From Rhodamnia argentea (taxonomy: Eukaryota > Streptophyta > Magnoliopsida > Myrtales > Myrtaceae): a DNA stretch of 64,000 bases. The stretch covers positions 8,034,001-8,098,000 of the forward strand of contig NC_063157.1 of the NCBI RefSeq assembly GCF_020921035.1, in the 5' to 3' direction. The position numbers and the translations under genes are program-made. The notes beneath the pieces were generated by a model. That model saw nothing but the letters and a program-made list of their open reading frames with translations. It was not told the DNA's origin and ran no database searches. This document shows positions 32,214 through 43,105 of this stretch, one piece after another (the stretch's first letter is position 1; the number at the start of each line of letters is the position of its first letter).

Positions 32214-34574
32214 ATGAAAGTAGTAGAAATACACAAAGTTGGTGTTTTCGGGTTCTCTCGTTTCATGAATGGTTCTCGAGTAGACGAGATCGAAACTTTT
32301 CCAAGTACGGGTCAGTGTCATTACCCAAGGGTAGGGTCTAATCATATTAAGCATCATCCTTTGATTCTGAACTGCGTGGATTGCTCTTTCCTTTTACCAA
32401 ATCAAGGCCTCTGTAATCTCATGCCATCTACCGCCATGAACTCGGAGGCTAAGCTGTCTGATTCGTGTCGCTCTGGGAGCTTGAATGGAGAAGCGGCCTC
32501 CAACTCAGATGGCAATGATTTCTCCAAACAGATTCTTAATTACATAAGCAGCATGCTTATGGAAGAAAACATGGAGGACAAACTCTGCTTGTTCTTTGAT
32601 CCGTCGCTTCTACGAGCCACCGAGAAATCATTGCACAATGTTATTATTCTCGGCAACAAACATCCTGCTTTACCTAATCAAGCCGCAATATTTGTTTGCC
32701 AAGTTGCTCAGAGCCTAAACGTTCTTTCTCCAAGAACAGGCCGTGATTGCAGCAGAAGCAACAGAACCGACAACATTGGTTGCACCGACAATTCTAGGGA
32801 GCAACAGAAGCTTGCAGACGACCGACAGAACAATCGCTCTTCATTTCTATCTTCTCCTTCTGGCAACGGTTTCTCTCAGTCTCCTTGCTTGCCCACTTCA
32901 CAACTATTCTTAAATCGTCCAAAAGGCCTTGTCCACTATGCAAACCAGAATTTGGCCTCTTTTGCAAGTGAGTTTCCCGTACAGTATGATTCCCTTATAG
33001 CCTCGCAGTTCAGGAGAGGAATAGGGGAACCTTGTAAGTTTCTGTCCAGCGACATTGCCGGTATTGATGCTACCGAAAATGGCAATTTCTCTGCATCCGT
33101 GAAGAAACAGGGTCTAAAAGTTGGAAATGATGAGGAGCAGCAGCAGCAAATTCTTTTTTACAGTCCGAGGGGAAGGAAGAATCACGAAAGGGAAGAACTA
33201 TGCGAAAGGGAAGGGAGGATCACCAAACAATCGGCGGCTTCAATGGAAGAGGCCGAACTCTGGGAGATGTTCGATGAAATTTTGCTCTCTGAAGAGGAGC
33301 CGGAGCACTTCACAAGTACCGTCAGTAAAAGGTCGAATGCAGCAGTCAGAAACTCGTCTCCGTGTGCACAAACGCGCGGTTCTAGCAGTCGCGGTCACAA
33401 GAATCACGCTAAAAATGGTAAGAACAATGACGGCATGGTGGATTTGAGGAATCTCCTCATTCTTTGTGCTCAAGCCATCTCTACCGGCGACAGCAGGAAC
33501 GCTGGCGACCTACTAAAGCAGATCAGGCTTCACTCCTCTCCTATTGGCGATGCCTGTCAAAGATCGGCCCACTTCTTTGCAAACGGTCTTGATGCGCGCT
33601 TGGCCGGAATCGCAGTTCAAAATACCTTCACAAATTTGACTCTGAAGAGAACGCCGATCAGTGAGCTCCTCATACCGCACCAAACTCATTATAAGGCCTT
33701 CCCCTTCACCAGGATTGCGATTTCTTTCGCGGATAATATGATTTTAAAAGTAGCCGAGACAGCAAAGCCGCTGCATGTCATAGACTTTGGGATGTTGTTG
33801 GGTTGCCAGTGGCCACTCCTTATTCAGCTACTATCGAGGAAGCCCGGCGGGCCCCCGAAGCTTCGCCTCACAGGCATAGAGCTTCCTCAACATGGTTTCA
33901 AACCTGAAGAGAGAATTGTTGAAGCAGGTCGTCATTTGGCCAAGTACTGCGAGCGGTTTGGCGTTCCATTCGAGTTTAATGCAATAGTTTCGCAGCATTG
34001 GGAAACTATCAAGATCGAGGAATTGAAAATCCGTAGAAATGAGGTTCTCGCAGTAAACTGTCGTTACCGGTTCGAGAATTTACTTGATGAGACCGCCGTT
34101 GAGAACAATCCTAGGGATGCCGTCCTGAAACTAATAAGGGAGATGAGACCAGACACATTTGTGCTGTCTGTTGTCAATGGAACTTTCAACTCTCCTTTCT
34201 TCGTCCCACGGTTTCGACAAGCGCTCTTCCACTTCTCCGCACTGTTCGATATTTTCGACTGCAATATTCCCCGTGACGACATCGACAGAATTAATATTGA
34301 GAGGGAATATTATGGGCGACAAGTCATGAACGTCGTGGCGAGCGAAGGCAAGGAGAGAGTGGAGAGGCCCGAAACGTACAAGCAGTGGCACAAGCGGGTC
34401 TCGCAGGCCGGGTTCAAGCAGCGTCCCTTGGACAAAGCATTGATGAAGATATACATGGAGAAAGTAAAGGCAGCGTGCCAAAAGGATTTGATGCTTGTCG
34501 AAGACGGCCACTGGATGCTGCATGGTTGGAAAGGAAGGATACTTCAAGCATCGTCTAGTTGGGAAACTGCTTAA
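32214..34574 (+). CDS. GRAS transcriptional regulator, LISCL group, gene 3
   Basis: A single exon of 786 codons beginning with a true ATG (MKVVEIHKVGVFGFSRF). A later in-frame Met (residue 18, MNGSRVDEIE) is an alternative start. The LISCL acidic motif lies at about residues 98-140 (SDGNDFSKQILNYIS, then the MEENMEDKLC block). The GRAS domain occupies about 407-786: leucine repeat I DLRNLLILCAQAIS, VHIID form LHVIDFGMLLGCQWP, GIELPQHGFKPEERI, PFYRE region YRFENLLDETAVENNPRD, and SAW WMLHGWKGRILQASSSW. No motif is missing, so it looks functional. It is clearly closer to the broken gene at 21980-24299 than to gene 1, as expected from the segmental duplication. Its role should be as in gene 1: a nuclear co-regulator, perhaps of stress or detoxification genes, inferred from family. 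Confidence 0.95.
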   Translation: MKVVEIHKVGVFGFSRFMNGSRVDEIETFPSTGQCHYPRVGSNHIKHHPLILNCVDCSFLLPNQGLCNLMPSTAMNSEAKLSDSCRSGSLNGEAASNSDGNDFSKQILNYISSMLMEENMEDKLCLFFDPSLLRATEKSLHNVIILGNKHPALPNQAAIFVCQVAQSLNVLSPRTGRDCSRSNRTDNIGCTDNSREQQKLADDRQNNRSSFLSSPSGNGFSQSPCLPTSQLFLNRPKGLVHYANQNLASFASEFPVQYDSLIASQFRRGIGEPCKFLSSDIAGIDATENGNFSASVKKQGLKVGNDEEQQQQILFYSPRGRKNHEREELCEREGRITKQSAASMEEAELWEMFDEILLSEEEPEHFTSTVSKRSNAAVRNSSPCAQTRGSSSRGHKNHAKNGKNNDGMVDLRNLLILCAQAISTGDSRNAGDLLKQIRLHSSPIGDACQRSAHFFANGLDARLAGIAVQNTFTNLTLKRTPISELLIPHQTHYKAFPFTRIAISFADNMILKVAETAKPLHVIDFGMLLGCQWPLLIQLLSRKPGGPPKLRLTGIELPQHGFKPEERIVEAGRHLAKYCERFGVPFEFNAIVSQHWETIKIEELKIRRNEVLAVNCRYRFENLLDETAVENNPRDAVLKLIREMRPDTFVLSVVNGTFNSPFFVPRFRQALFHFSALFDIFDCNIPRDDIDRINIEREYYGRQVMNVVASEGKERVERPETYKQWHKRVSQAGFKQRPLDKALMKIYMEKVKAACQKDLMLVEDGHWMLHGWKGRILQASSSWETA

Positions 34575-35592
34575 AGTTCCGATGGTGAAGCCACACGAAC
34601 CATTACAAGAGTCTCTTTAGCGTGCCTTGCAGATCTGCCGGGCTCGGTAAGTCGTCAGTTGGACCGCCGGTAGGCAAACCGATTGAAAGTGTTAGTTAAG
34701 TGTTTAGATTGTACCTGCGATCATGTATTTTAGAGTTCTAAGTATGGTGAGATGACAAGAGGGATTGTCGTTCATATTCAATAACTTCCTATCCTAATGC
34801 CATTCATCTTGCTATTGATTATTTCAGACAAAATTCAGGAGAAAATGCTCGTGGGCAAGAGTTAAATGTCATCAAGTACCATGGATGCTGCATGTAGATA
34901 CTTGTAGTTTATGTCGGCCCTTTTCCGCTACATCAGCCGGTAGTACACCGGCCTAGCCATTACTGCTCTGTTGCAACTCTGAACTTAGGATAAGCTCATC
35001 ATTGTGTGTTCTATCTCTTTCTTTCTTTATGGCTTCTGGCCTCGCAAAGTATTGCTGGTGTTTGTCTAAGTTATGCAGATATTTATGCATGTCTTAACTG
35101 TTGGGGTTGTCCCACATAGGTTGTGGAAGGCGCTTGTAATCGGTTTATAAGTGTGAGAGAAAGTTTTATCTTTTGAGCTAGCTTTTGAAACGAGAGAAAG
35201 GACCGATAGTCGGTTCCAACATTAACATGGAAAGCTCATGCACGGTTAAGAATGCATCCAACATTGTTGCTGCATTCTGCGGTTTTGTCCTTGATGACGT
35301 GTGAGGAACCAAGTGACGCTACGCGGGATACTATACCCGCTGGTTGGACCGTGGCGGCGTACGAAGTAAGGTTTTTTTACCTTTTCACGAGCAAGTTTTA
35401 GAGAAGACGCAGCAAACACCAGCATGATTATTAACCATGTGAAACTATGAATTAGCAACTGCCTGGTGGTTGGAATGGCTAATAGCATTAATGACACAAT
35501 GAGCTGTGACATAGCCCTTGAAACAGAGCTGAATCCCCAGCTCAAATCTGCCTTGGAAACGTTCTGTGCAAATTGCTTACATTTCTCAAATG

Positions 35593-35836
35593 GAAAACGA
35601 CATAAACGGTCCTTGAATTTTGGCTTAATATGTAATATGGTCTTTGAACTTTTAATTCGTTCAATGTGATCCATAAACTATATAGAGACCAGGGCACAAT
35701 ATTGAATATTTTGATATAGATCGGGGGCCAAATCGAACATGTACTAAAAGTTTATGAACTATATTGAATAAATTAATAACTCAAAAGTCACATTGTACAT
35801 TAGACCAAAATTCAAAAGTCATTTGTGTCGTTTTTC
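35593..35836. mobile_element. MITE with about 30-bp inverted ends
   Basis: The left end AAAACGACATAAACGGTCC and the reverse-complemented right end AAAAACGACACAAATGACTT are followed in both arms by TTGAATTTTGG. The element is 244 bases, AT-rich and non-coding. It sits exactly at the right edge of segmental copy B, so it may have been inserted at, or helped define, the duplication border. Confidence 0.75.
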
Positions 35837-36915
35837 CTATCTTGAAAGCAACGTAGTTCGAAGGAGGCCTTCGATTCGGGCCAAAGCACGTCATTGAAAG
35901 CCGAGATGACCAATGCAGACGATTCTGCTTCTCCACGGTCAACTAGACCGGCATTGATCACAGGTTCTGAGAAACCAAGACGAAACCTCGGTCTGAAAAC
36001 TAGGCAAAAGAGGAACTCATTTCCAATTTTGGGTCAAAAGAACTATATTATATATGTATTTTCCATTTATGGGCTGATTTAAACATTAAAAAAAATGTGG
36101 AAGGTTTGACCAGTTCCCGTTGAATCACAGTACAAAGTCCTGTTCTGGTTCCCCTATTCTATCGTCTGCGTAGCATCTCCTCTGGTTACAAGTCACATGC
36201 CGGCACGTGCAGCCTCAAATGCTGATATTCTCAAGCCACATGATCATCCAGAAGAAGCTCTGAGCTCCCTTTAGAACCCTAGGAACATCGCCCATGTGAC
36301 ATGTAATCTCGACCCATGTCAGCAATTTCCCGACCAAATTGAATCCCCAACACCGTTATCTTATCGTATGCTCGGTTTTTAAATGTTGCAGGGCCGAGCG
36401 GCTATCGAGCGTCGGATCTCGAGGCCCGTTCGTCCTTCAAGAAGGCACAGGCACGAGAGAATTCACACACGAACCTGATTTGATGCTGGATGCCAAATAA
36501 AAGAAATGAGGAATTTGATAAAATATGACTTTACAATGGGAAAATGAAATTCAATTTGTCAGTGATCACATGGAGTTGGCCACATTTTTCGAAATGGGTC
36601 TTCTCTCAAATTTCTTGTTTTATTTAATAATTTATCAATGGCGTCCTCGTTGTTTGGTCGATCGAAAAAGAAAAATAAAAAATCGATTGACCAAAAGTGA
36701 TGTGCTGAGGTACCCAAAGACCGTCGATGTCGGTGGCAAAACCTTGTGCATGCATCAAATGGACTAGGACCGGTCAAGATTCGTAAATCCTAAGGTATCT
36801 AGATCACGAACATGTTTCAATCAAATTCATCAAACCGTGGAACCATTTACTATTGTCCGTGCTCTTCTTCGAAAAGTTGCCCCCTCGTTTTTTTCCCCTT
36901 ATAAAAAATTTGATG
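35837..36915. other. Intergenic, nothing recognised
   Basis: No supported gene or repeat. Open frames here are short, overlap on both strands and carry no domain. Confidence 0.5.
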
Positions 36916-37500
36916 AGGGAAAAAATTATTCAAAAATTTATAAACATATTGCATTTTTATCAATTTAATTTTCTTTTTCATTCTGTCAATTGAGATTTAA
37001 ATATTTTCACGTTTTGCCAAACGAGTTCATCCGACCAATTTTGAGGAAAAATTTCTGACGTGAACGTCCGCCGTCCATGTAGCGCCGACGTGGATAATTT
37101 TTAACAGTATTCTAATAAATTTTATAATTTTACATTTTTTATTTTCTTTTCCCTTTTTTATCTTCTCTTTTCATACTTTACTGTTTTTTCTTTTTTTGGT
37201 TTTTTCTCTTCCTGTTTTTCACTGCACCGGGACTCGTGGATGGCCAGTGGAAGGTCATCATTATGCTTTGGGGCTCGCAAAAAAAAAGGTAAAGAGGGAA
37301 ATGAGAAGAAAAGAAAAAAGGAAAAGAACAAAGCTAATAAAAAATTAATATCAAGTCCGATCATGTCACATGAAACTGCCGACATTCTCGTTGGTGATTT
37401 TCAGCTAAAATTGATCGAATTAACTCAATTGGGAAAAAAGAAGAAGAAGTTTCAGATTTAATTGGCATAATTAAAAAGTTTATGACTAGTGAGAATTCAG
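36916..37500. mobile_element. MITE-like element with pyrimidine/purine arms
   Basis: The outer arms contain CAATTTAATTTTC and, inverted, AAAATTGATCGAATTAA. Inside, a long pyrimidine-rich stretch (about 37140-37215) and a purine-rich stretch (about 37275-37335) flank a short GC-rich core. The words CGTCCGCCGTCCATGTAGCG and GACGTGGAT are typical of a common plant Mutator-like MITE class. Ends are approximate. Confidence 0.45.
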
Positions 37501-38226
37501 ATAATAAAATTTCGAATTAACAACTCGAAAGACAATTCTAAGCGGCGACAACACACAACAAATCACCTGTAAACGTCACCATATTGCGAATAATATGTAA
37601 TTTTATCAGCCATAGCCTAAAATTATTATCGGCGATATTCATGACCGAGACTTTTACTTCATTGATGTGTCATATTTTTTATATGTGCAAATATGAATTG
37701 TGATCAGTAAATTGTGAAAACAAATGATGATCATTAGATTTAATAATTCATTGTAATCGTTCAATTTAGAATACTTGTAGAACCTGAGTAAATCCTAAAA
37801 TATTGTTTAGAACCTCTGACAAGATAAGTTACATGTTTCAAAATATGCTAGGGAGATTTTAAATTTCAAAAAATAAAAAGCGGCTTCCCATGGATATATT
37901 TCAGGTTTGAGGTAATTGCTCACCCCTACTTTCTTCGGTGTCCTTGCCAAAAGTTTGGTCACAAGGTCGGAGACGGGTCATCTCAAAATGGCTTGTTGAT
38001 TGTATTTTCAACAAATGAAATCATTATCACATCTCATCAAAATTTCTTAGTAATTTTTCAAGGGGCAGATTTTTTTATTTTTTATTTTTTTGGTCAAAGG
38101 GGAGCAGATTCAAGCACATTGATTTAGGTGCGTGGTAGAAATTCGATTTTCTATATTGATGAGTGAAAAAAAAAAATCTCATATATGCTTCGGATACTCG
38201 AGCTTATGATCGCATCTTATTTAATT
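37501..38226. other. Intergenic, nothing recognised
   Basis: AT-rich, no gene, no clear repeat structure. Confidence 0.5.
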
Positions 38227-38454
38227 TAAGGCACCATTTATTTAGCAAAAAATAAATAATTTGGAAAATACTTTCCTAAATCAATCACTTATTTCGCTTA
38301 TATAAATGAGTAAACGAAAAAATATTTTCCCAATTAATGACAATGTTTAGACATAAATTAATCTCAATGATGATAATTATTTTCATTAACTAAATATTTT
38401 GTGCGGTACAATCGATTATTTTTTTTATTTTTCGCCAAACAAACGGAACCTAAG
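38227..38454. mobile_element. MITE, CTCCGTTTGTTT-type terminal-repeat family
   Basis: The right end reads CTTAGGTTCCGTTTGTTTGG as reverse complement. The left end TTAAGGCACCATTTATTTAG is a diverged version. The interior has AAATATTTTCC words in both orientations. The element is about 228 bases, the short form without a GC-rich core. Confidence 0.6.
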
Positions 38455-38526
38455 ATTTGTGATTACCATTAGAGTCGTATTTACACAACCATGGATGGAA
38501 CATATAAAACAATCGTCGCATAGAGA

Positions 38527-39222
38527 TGCTTAGGGCACGAACGATAATCGTTCTATCTCTCTATTTCTGTTCCAAATTTGTTTCTGGAATAGGTTTGAAA
38601 CATAAATTTGTTTGGTAACGCAATTTCATTTTTCTATAGTTTGGAACAGAAATGATAAGATAAAATTTTCATCTTTTCTGTTTTTAAAACAAAAATGAGA
38701 AATAAGAATTCTTCTCATCACTTACTCCCTCTATCTCATATCTATTGTCTGCGGTCTCTTGGTTTGTGATCCTCCGACCATCAATCGCCAATCCGTTATC
38801 CGTTGGCCGCCATTCACCAGTTGATGGTCCATTGGTCGCCAGCCCTCCAATCATTGTTCCGTCGGTTGCTAATCCACCAGCCACCAGTCACCATTCCCCC
38901 CGTCATCAATCTGCCATCTGCCGTCCCCCGGTTACCTATCCGCTGGTCATTGTTTTGCCGTCCACCAGTCCTCCATTTGTCGTTCTACATGTCGCCGGTT
39001 TGTCGTTTCATTGGTCGCCTTTTTGCCGGTTGTCGGTCCGCCAGCAACTCTGGAAATTTGTATGCTATTATCAAACGAAATTATATTTCAAGAATGTAAA
39101 TTTTGTGTCGTTATCAAACTGTTTATCTACTCATAAATTCATCCAAAAACTAAAAATAGAAATTTTTATTTTTGGTCAGAAATTAATTTTAAAGATAAAA
39201 TGATTATACTTCACGCCCTTAT
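38527..39222. mobile_element. MITE-like element with GC-rich repetitive core
   Basis: The left end TTAGGGCACGAACG and the reverse-complemented right end TAAGGGCGTGAAGT form inverted termini. The arms carry TTTCTGTTCCAAA and GTTATCAAAC words. The core (about 38750-39050) is a degenerate repetition of CCGTTGGTCGCC-like words that creates long but meaningless open frames. Confidence 0.55.
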
Positions 39223-39707
39223 TATCATTAGAAGACCCTCGGCCACAGCATCTGATTGTGTATTTTGTATATTAATTTTCGATTTGCTGACGAGTGGTGT
39301 CCTTGAATTGCATAAAAAGATCATTATGCGTTGGGCCTCGACAAGTGTAAATTGGAATTCGAACAGAATCCGAGGGATACCATTTGGAAATAGTAAATAG
39401 GTTTTATGTTTCTGGGTTTAATTTTTAGTGAAAATTATCAGACGCTGAGAATGAAAACATATTCACCCTATCATTTTTCACATTTTTGCTCATTTCTTAC
39501 TCGGTAAAAACGATGGTTTTTACCGAAAGGTGATGAGCATGTGGGCATGCGACACTCCATTTAATTCTGTTTTTCAGACGTCTATTAGCTTCGTAATAGA
39601 ATTATTCGCAAAAAAAGAAGAGTGGACAGTAATTCAATCACAAAAAAAGAAAAAATTGTCATCCACATGAAATATTTTTAATTTGCCAAAGTATGAAAAG
39701 AAAAAGG
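39223..39707. other. Intergenic, nothing recognised
   Basis: No gene or structured repeat seen. Confidence 0.5.
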
Positions 39708-40162
39708 GTCGATACTACGAAAAATCCCAAACCGGTACACCTATGACAAATTTATTTCAAATTATTTTTTCAACCACCAAAAATTCTAAAGCAGTACATA
39801 TGTGGTAAATTTATCCTAAATTATTTATTTTGATCACGGAAATTCCAGATCAAGACACCCGTGACAAATTTACTATTCGTTAAATTGGATTAATGCCACG
39901 AAAAACTATAAATTGATATACATGTAACAAATATAAAGCAAAAATCCTAAACTGGTACACCTGTTAATTTTCATGTGTTATCTAATTAAGGAATTTGACA
40001 GTTAGATCTAACGAAAATTAACGAAGAGTAAATTTATCAAAAATGTGTCAATTTGGGGTAAATTTATCATAAATGTATAGATTTAGAGTTTTTTATTATG
40101 AAAAAATTAATTTGAGGTAAGTTTGTCAAAAATATATTAATTTAAAATTTTTCGTGATATTA
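39708..40162. mobile_element. MITE with internally repeated ends (ACTACGAAAAATCCC type)
   Basis: The left end reads CGATACTACGAAAAATCCC; the reverse-complemented right end reads AATATCACGAAAAATTTTAA. Within each arm a unit containing GGTACACCTATGACAAATTTA recurs with changes, in one orientation on the left and inverted on the right (AAATTTATCAAAAATGTGTC). Non-coding. Confidence 0.65.
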
Positions 40163-41310
40163 ATTTTAAAAAAAAAGAGCGAAATTTAGAAGCCAAAGCG
40201 AGGAAGTCACACACACACACGTACCAACGAGACCGGCCATGGCTGGCGGTGCACTGGTCAAATCAAATGACGGTATCCTGTCGTCGCCCCTGCAAAATTT
40301 ATCTTATTAATAATTGGTTACAGTTTTAAAAATAATAATAATAATAATATTAAAATCAACTTGCATTAATTTATGAGCTCAGAGACTTCACATGAAAATC
40401 AACTATATTAAATTGTTAATTCACAACTGCCAAATTGCTAGACCACCTTCCCCTGCCTCTCTCTCTCCGCCTTCCGTTCCTAGAAATTTGAGCCTTAAAA
40501 ATTGGTCAGTCGTACGTTAGGAACGCTGTTCGATGGTAATTCTTACGTCATTAAACGGACATTAAGCCAAATAAAAAGCTTTTGCAATAGGAAAACTCGG
40601 GGCCTGATAGATTACTTGGAAATTCTAATAGTAGCCATCACTTTCAATTTTCAAAATGTTGTGCCTCTTCCCTTGTTGAGAGGTACCCCTCAATTTATTG
40701 ATAATTTTTCTTTTACTAAACCGATTCGACGCTGCACATGCAAGCAGCGCGTGCTCAATATTAATGACAAATTCCGTGAGATTCGATATATCGAAGCATT
40801 GCTCAACTTACCGATATATATATACACAAACGGTACTCTTGATCGATGAGATTCGCCCAGATTCTATATCACTTATGTCTTCACAAAAGGCTCTCTTCGA
40901 ATTTCATTTGTGGAAGATATTGTGCATGAATCAATTATGGAAGAAATAAATATTTTGAAACACGTGCCTTTCATCACAACTGTATGTCGATTTTATCTTC
41001 CTCGACTTGTGATTAAGTTTATATTTAAAAAGAAAAAAGAAATCGCCCAATAACATATATCACTTCATCTTCTTCCTTCAATGCCCGATAAGATTCTATT
41101 ACATCGCTCAGGAAATCCATTTTTTCGACCAAATTTAGTAAACTTAGCATTTGTCACAGGAAAACCAGTAGTACTCTCTGGAGGACCTAATAAATGCTAG
41201 GAGATGTATCCTCAGATAAGGTTAGAGACCATGTTACTCGCTCTTCTCGACCATACAGTTTCAGGAATATTTTCATTTTAATAACAACGAAAGACCAACC
41301 GCTTAGGTTG
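40163..41310. other. Intergenic; microsatellites only
   Basis: It contains (AC)n at about 40210 and (AAT)n at about 40332. The last hundred or so bases are the upstream region of the DVL-type gene. Confidence 0.5.
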
Positions 41311-41313
41311 AGC

Positions 41314-41321
41314 CTATATAT
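41314..41321 (+). promoter_or_regulatory. TATA box of the DVL/RTFL-like gene
   Basis: CTATATAT lies about 115 bases upstream of the ATG at 41436. That predicts a transcript start near 41345-41350 and a leader of roughly 90 bases. Confidence 0.6.
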
Positions 41322-41435
41322 GTTCTATAACCTCATAGTGGCAATATTAGTTCCCAAGAATTTGTTATCAATCTCTCTTCCCCATCTTCCTTTCCCATTC
41401 AGCAACGCTTCAGAACTTGCACCCAAGAAGGGAAA

Positions 41436-41804
41436 ATGGAGGACCTGTGGAAGCCATCCAAGAAGGGAAGATGGGGCAATGCCCATCCAACATCATCATC
41501 CTCACGATCATCTTCATCTTCGTCGTCTAAGTTTGCTCTTCCCCGGAGTTTCTCAACCAAGAGCTCTTCCTCCAACTCCCCTAGTAGTTACCTCGTGAGG
41601 AGCGGCTCCCAGCGGAGCTCGTTATCCTCGTCGTCGTCGAGTACCCCCTCGTCCAAGGGCTCGCTCTCCCGGAGCTTGTCTCAGAAAGGCTCCAACGTGA
41701 CGCGCAGGTGCAGCAACTTGGCCAAGGAGCAGAAGTCGAGGTTCTACATCATGAAGCGCTGTGTGGCCATGCTCATCCGCTGGCACAAGCACGACGATTC
41801 CTGA
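41436..41804 (+). CDS. ROTUNDIFOLIA-like/DEVIL (RTFL/DVL) small polypeptide
   Basis: A single-exon frame of 122 codons. The N-terminal two thirds (residues 15-80) is almost entirely serine with basic residues. The C-terminal RTF domain, at about 84-119, contains TRRCSNLAKEQKSRFYIMKR followed by CVAMLIRWHKH, the invariant core of the family. Members are plant-specific small proteins at the plasma membrane; overexpression in Arabidopsis shortens organs by reducing longitudinal cell proliferation (ROT4, DVL1). A TATA box lies 115 bases upstream. At 122 residues it is of the longer, serine-rich type. The coding frame is GC-rich and strongly serine-biased, which produces long shadow frames on the opposite strand. 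Confidence 0.93.
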   Translation: MEDLWKPSKKGRWGNAHPTSSSSRSSSSSSSKFALPRSFSTKSSSSNSPSSYLVRSGSQRSSLSSSSSSTPSSKGSLSRSLSQKGSNVTRRCSNLAKEQKSRFYIMKRCVAMLIRWHKHDDS

Positions 41805-43105
41805 CACAATGGACTCGGGACTATAACATGTATGGGGGGACTGTCGTACGTATAGTATACAGACGGATCCGATCCAGAAATGGAACGGCGACAGAACGAG
41901 TACTTTCGATCCAGAGGAGCCGATTCTCGGTTCCAATTTTTGTTCTCTCTTTACTCTTCTTCTACTTCTTTTTTTCCGGGGAATTGGATGCACTTGTGAT
42001 TGTTGTTGACATGTCGAGTGAGCTACGTACAGCTTTTTACTCGGGGTTGTAATTTGCACCAAATAGATTTGAATCACGTGAGATTGATCCCATCTAGTAC
42101 CACAGATTTTGTCTCTTGGGTCCTTGGTTTTGTGAGAGATGAAAATACTTATGGAACTCAAATCATCTTAGGAAAATGTACTAGAATCCCAGTAGATCCG
42201 AGGATGAAAGATCAATGTATTGATCCCAGCATCATCACTCATATTCACGTAAATCAGCCGAGGGACAGACGGAAAGACTAGAAACGAAAGGATCAGCTAG
42301 ACTCGGACCGTGGAAGCACGTGTTATGTCCGAAAGAAAAACACAAAAATCATCCTCGGGTTTGGTAATCTAGAAGCCAATTTCACGCTAGGAGCATTCTT
42401 CCCTTTAGAATAGTCTTTCTGGCTTTTTCCTTTTACATGTGAGGACGATTTAGTGTGGCCCGCAAGCAATGACAACGACTAGGATAAACTAGAAAGTGCA
42501 CGGAAGAAGAACCAACGCCCTAGCAAACTCATACGTTGAGCGACAGTGACGGGAGAAGTGTTTGATGTAAGAACTAATGCGATTGTCTATCGTCATTGTA
42601 AGAGACAAGGAGACCCACCATGCCGTATTCTGGGTATCAACCAAGCGAAAACCGTCGGTCATGGGTTGCTCAGAGTCAAGAGTTATAAGACCACGGCGAA
42701 CAAGAAGCACACCGCCACAGCAGAAACCTTAGGGAGAAAACCGGCCTATTCTCAGACACATTAATCCAGCATTCACACCAATCATACTGATCGATCCTCT
42801 ATGTAACATGCCGGCACACTAGCCTGGGCGAAGTTCAGATTTACACAGTAGTTGATGAGTAATCCTCGAGTGTGCAATGACCAATTTTGTACTTGAAAGG
42901 CACAAATTGTGGTTCTCGATCTGTCAACCACCGACCCGTAACACCCCGAGTTATATGCGCCTTCTGCTAAGTCCATGCAAGCTACTGTAAGTCCAACATG
43001 GGCCTCTTCTATTAAAAGCTTACATAAAATACATACTTTATTGACTTATAGAACTGATACACATCAATATATTAACATAAGTGGGCACAGGTAATTGGTT
43101 AGCCT
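41805..43105. other. Intergenic between DVL-like gene and SDIR1
   Basis: Two genes converge here, so it holds both 3' untranslated regions. No other gene was seen. Confidence 0.5.

Larger units (their letters stand above)
29560..35580 (+). repeat. Segmental duplication, copy B
   Basis: This is the partner of copy A (20900-25540), in the same order and orientation but about 1.4 kb longer. Part of the excess is the GC-rich hAT-like insertion at 29860-30135 and flanking DNA absent from copy A. The match runs from about 29565, through the GRAS gene, to about 35580, where a miniature element begins at 35593. It contains the intact GRAS gene 3. Confidence 0.85.

Noticed and set aside
38745-39203. 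152-codon plus-strand frame
   Set aside because: It lies in the repetitive core of a miniature element with inverted ends; the protein is a degenerate Pro/Ser/Val repeat.
41622-42161. 179-codon minus-strand frame
   Set aside because: It is the antisense shadow of the serine-rich DVL/RTFL gene and its 3' flank.
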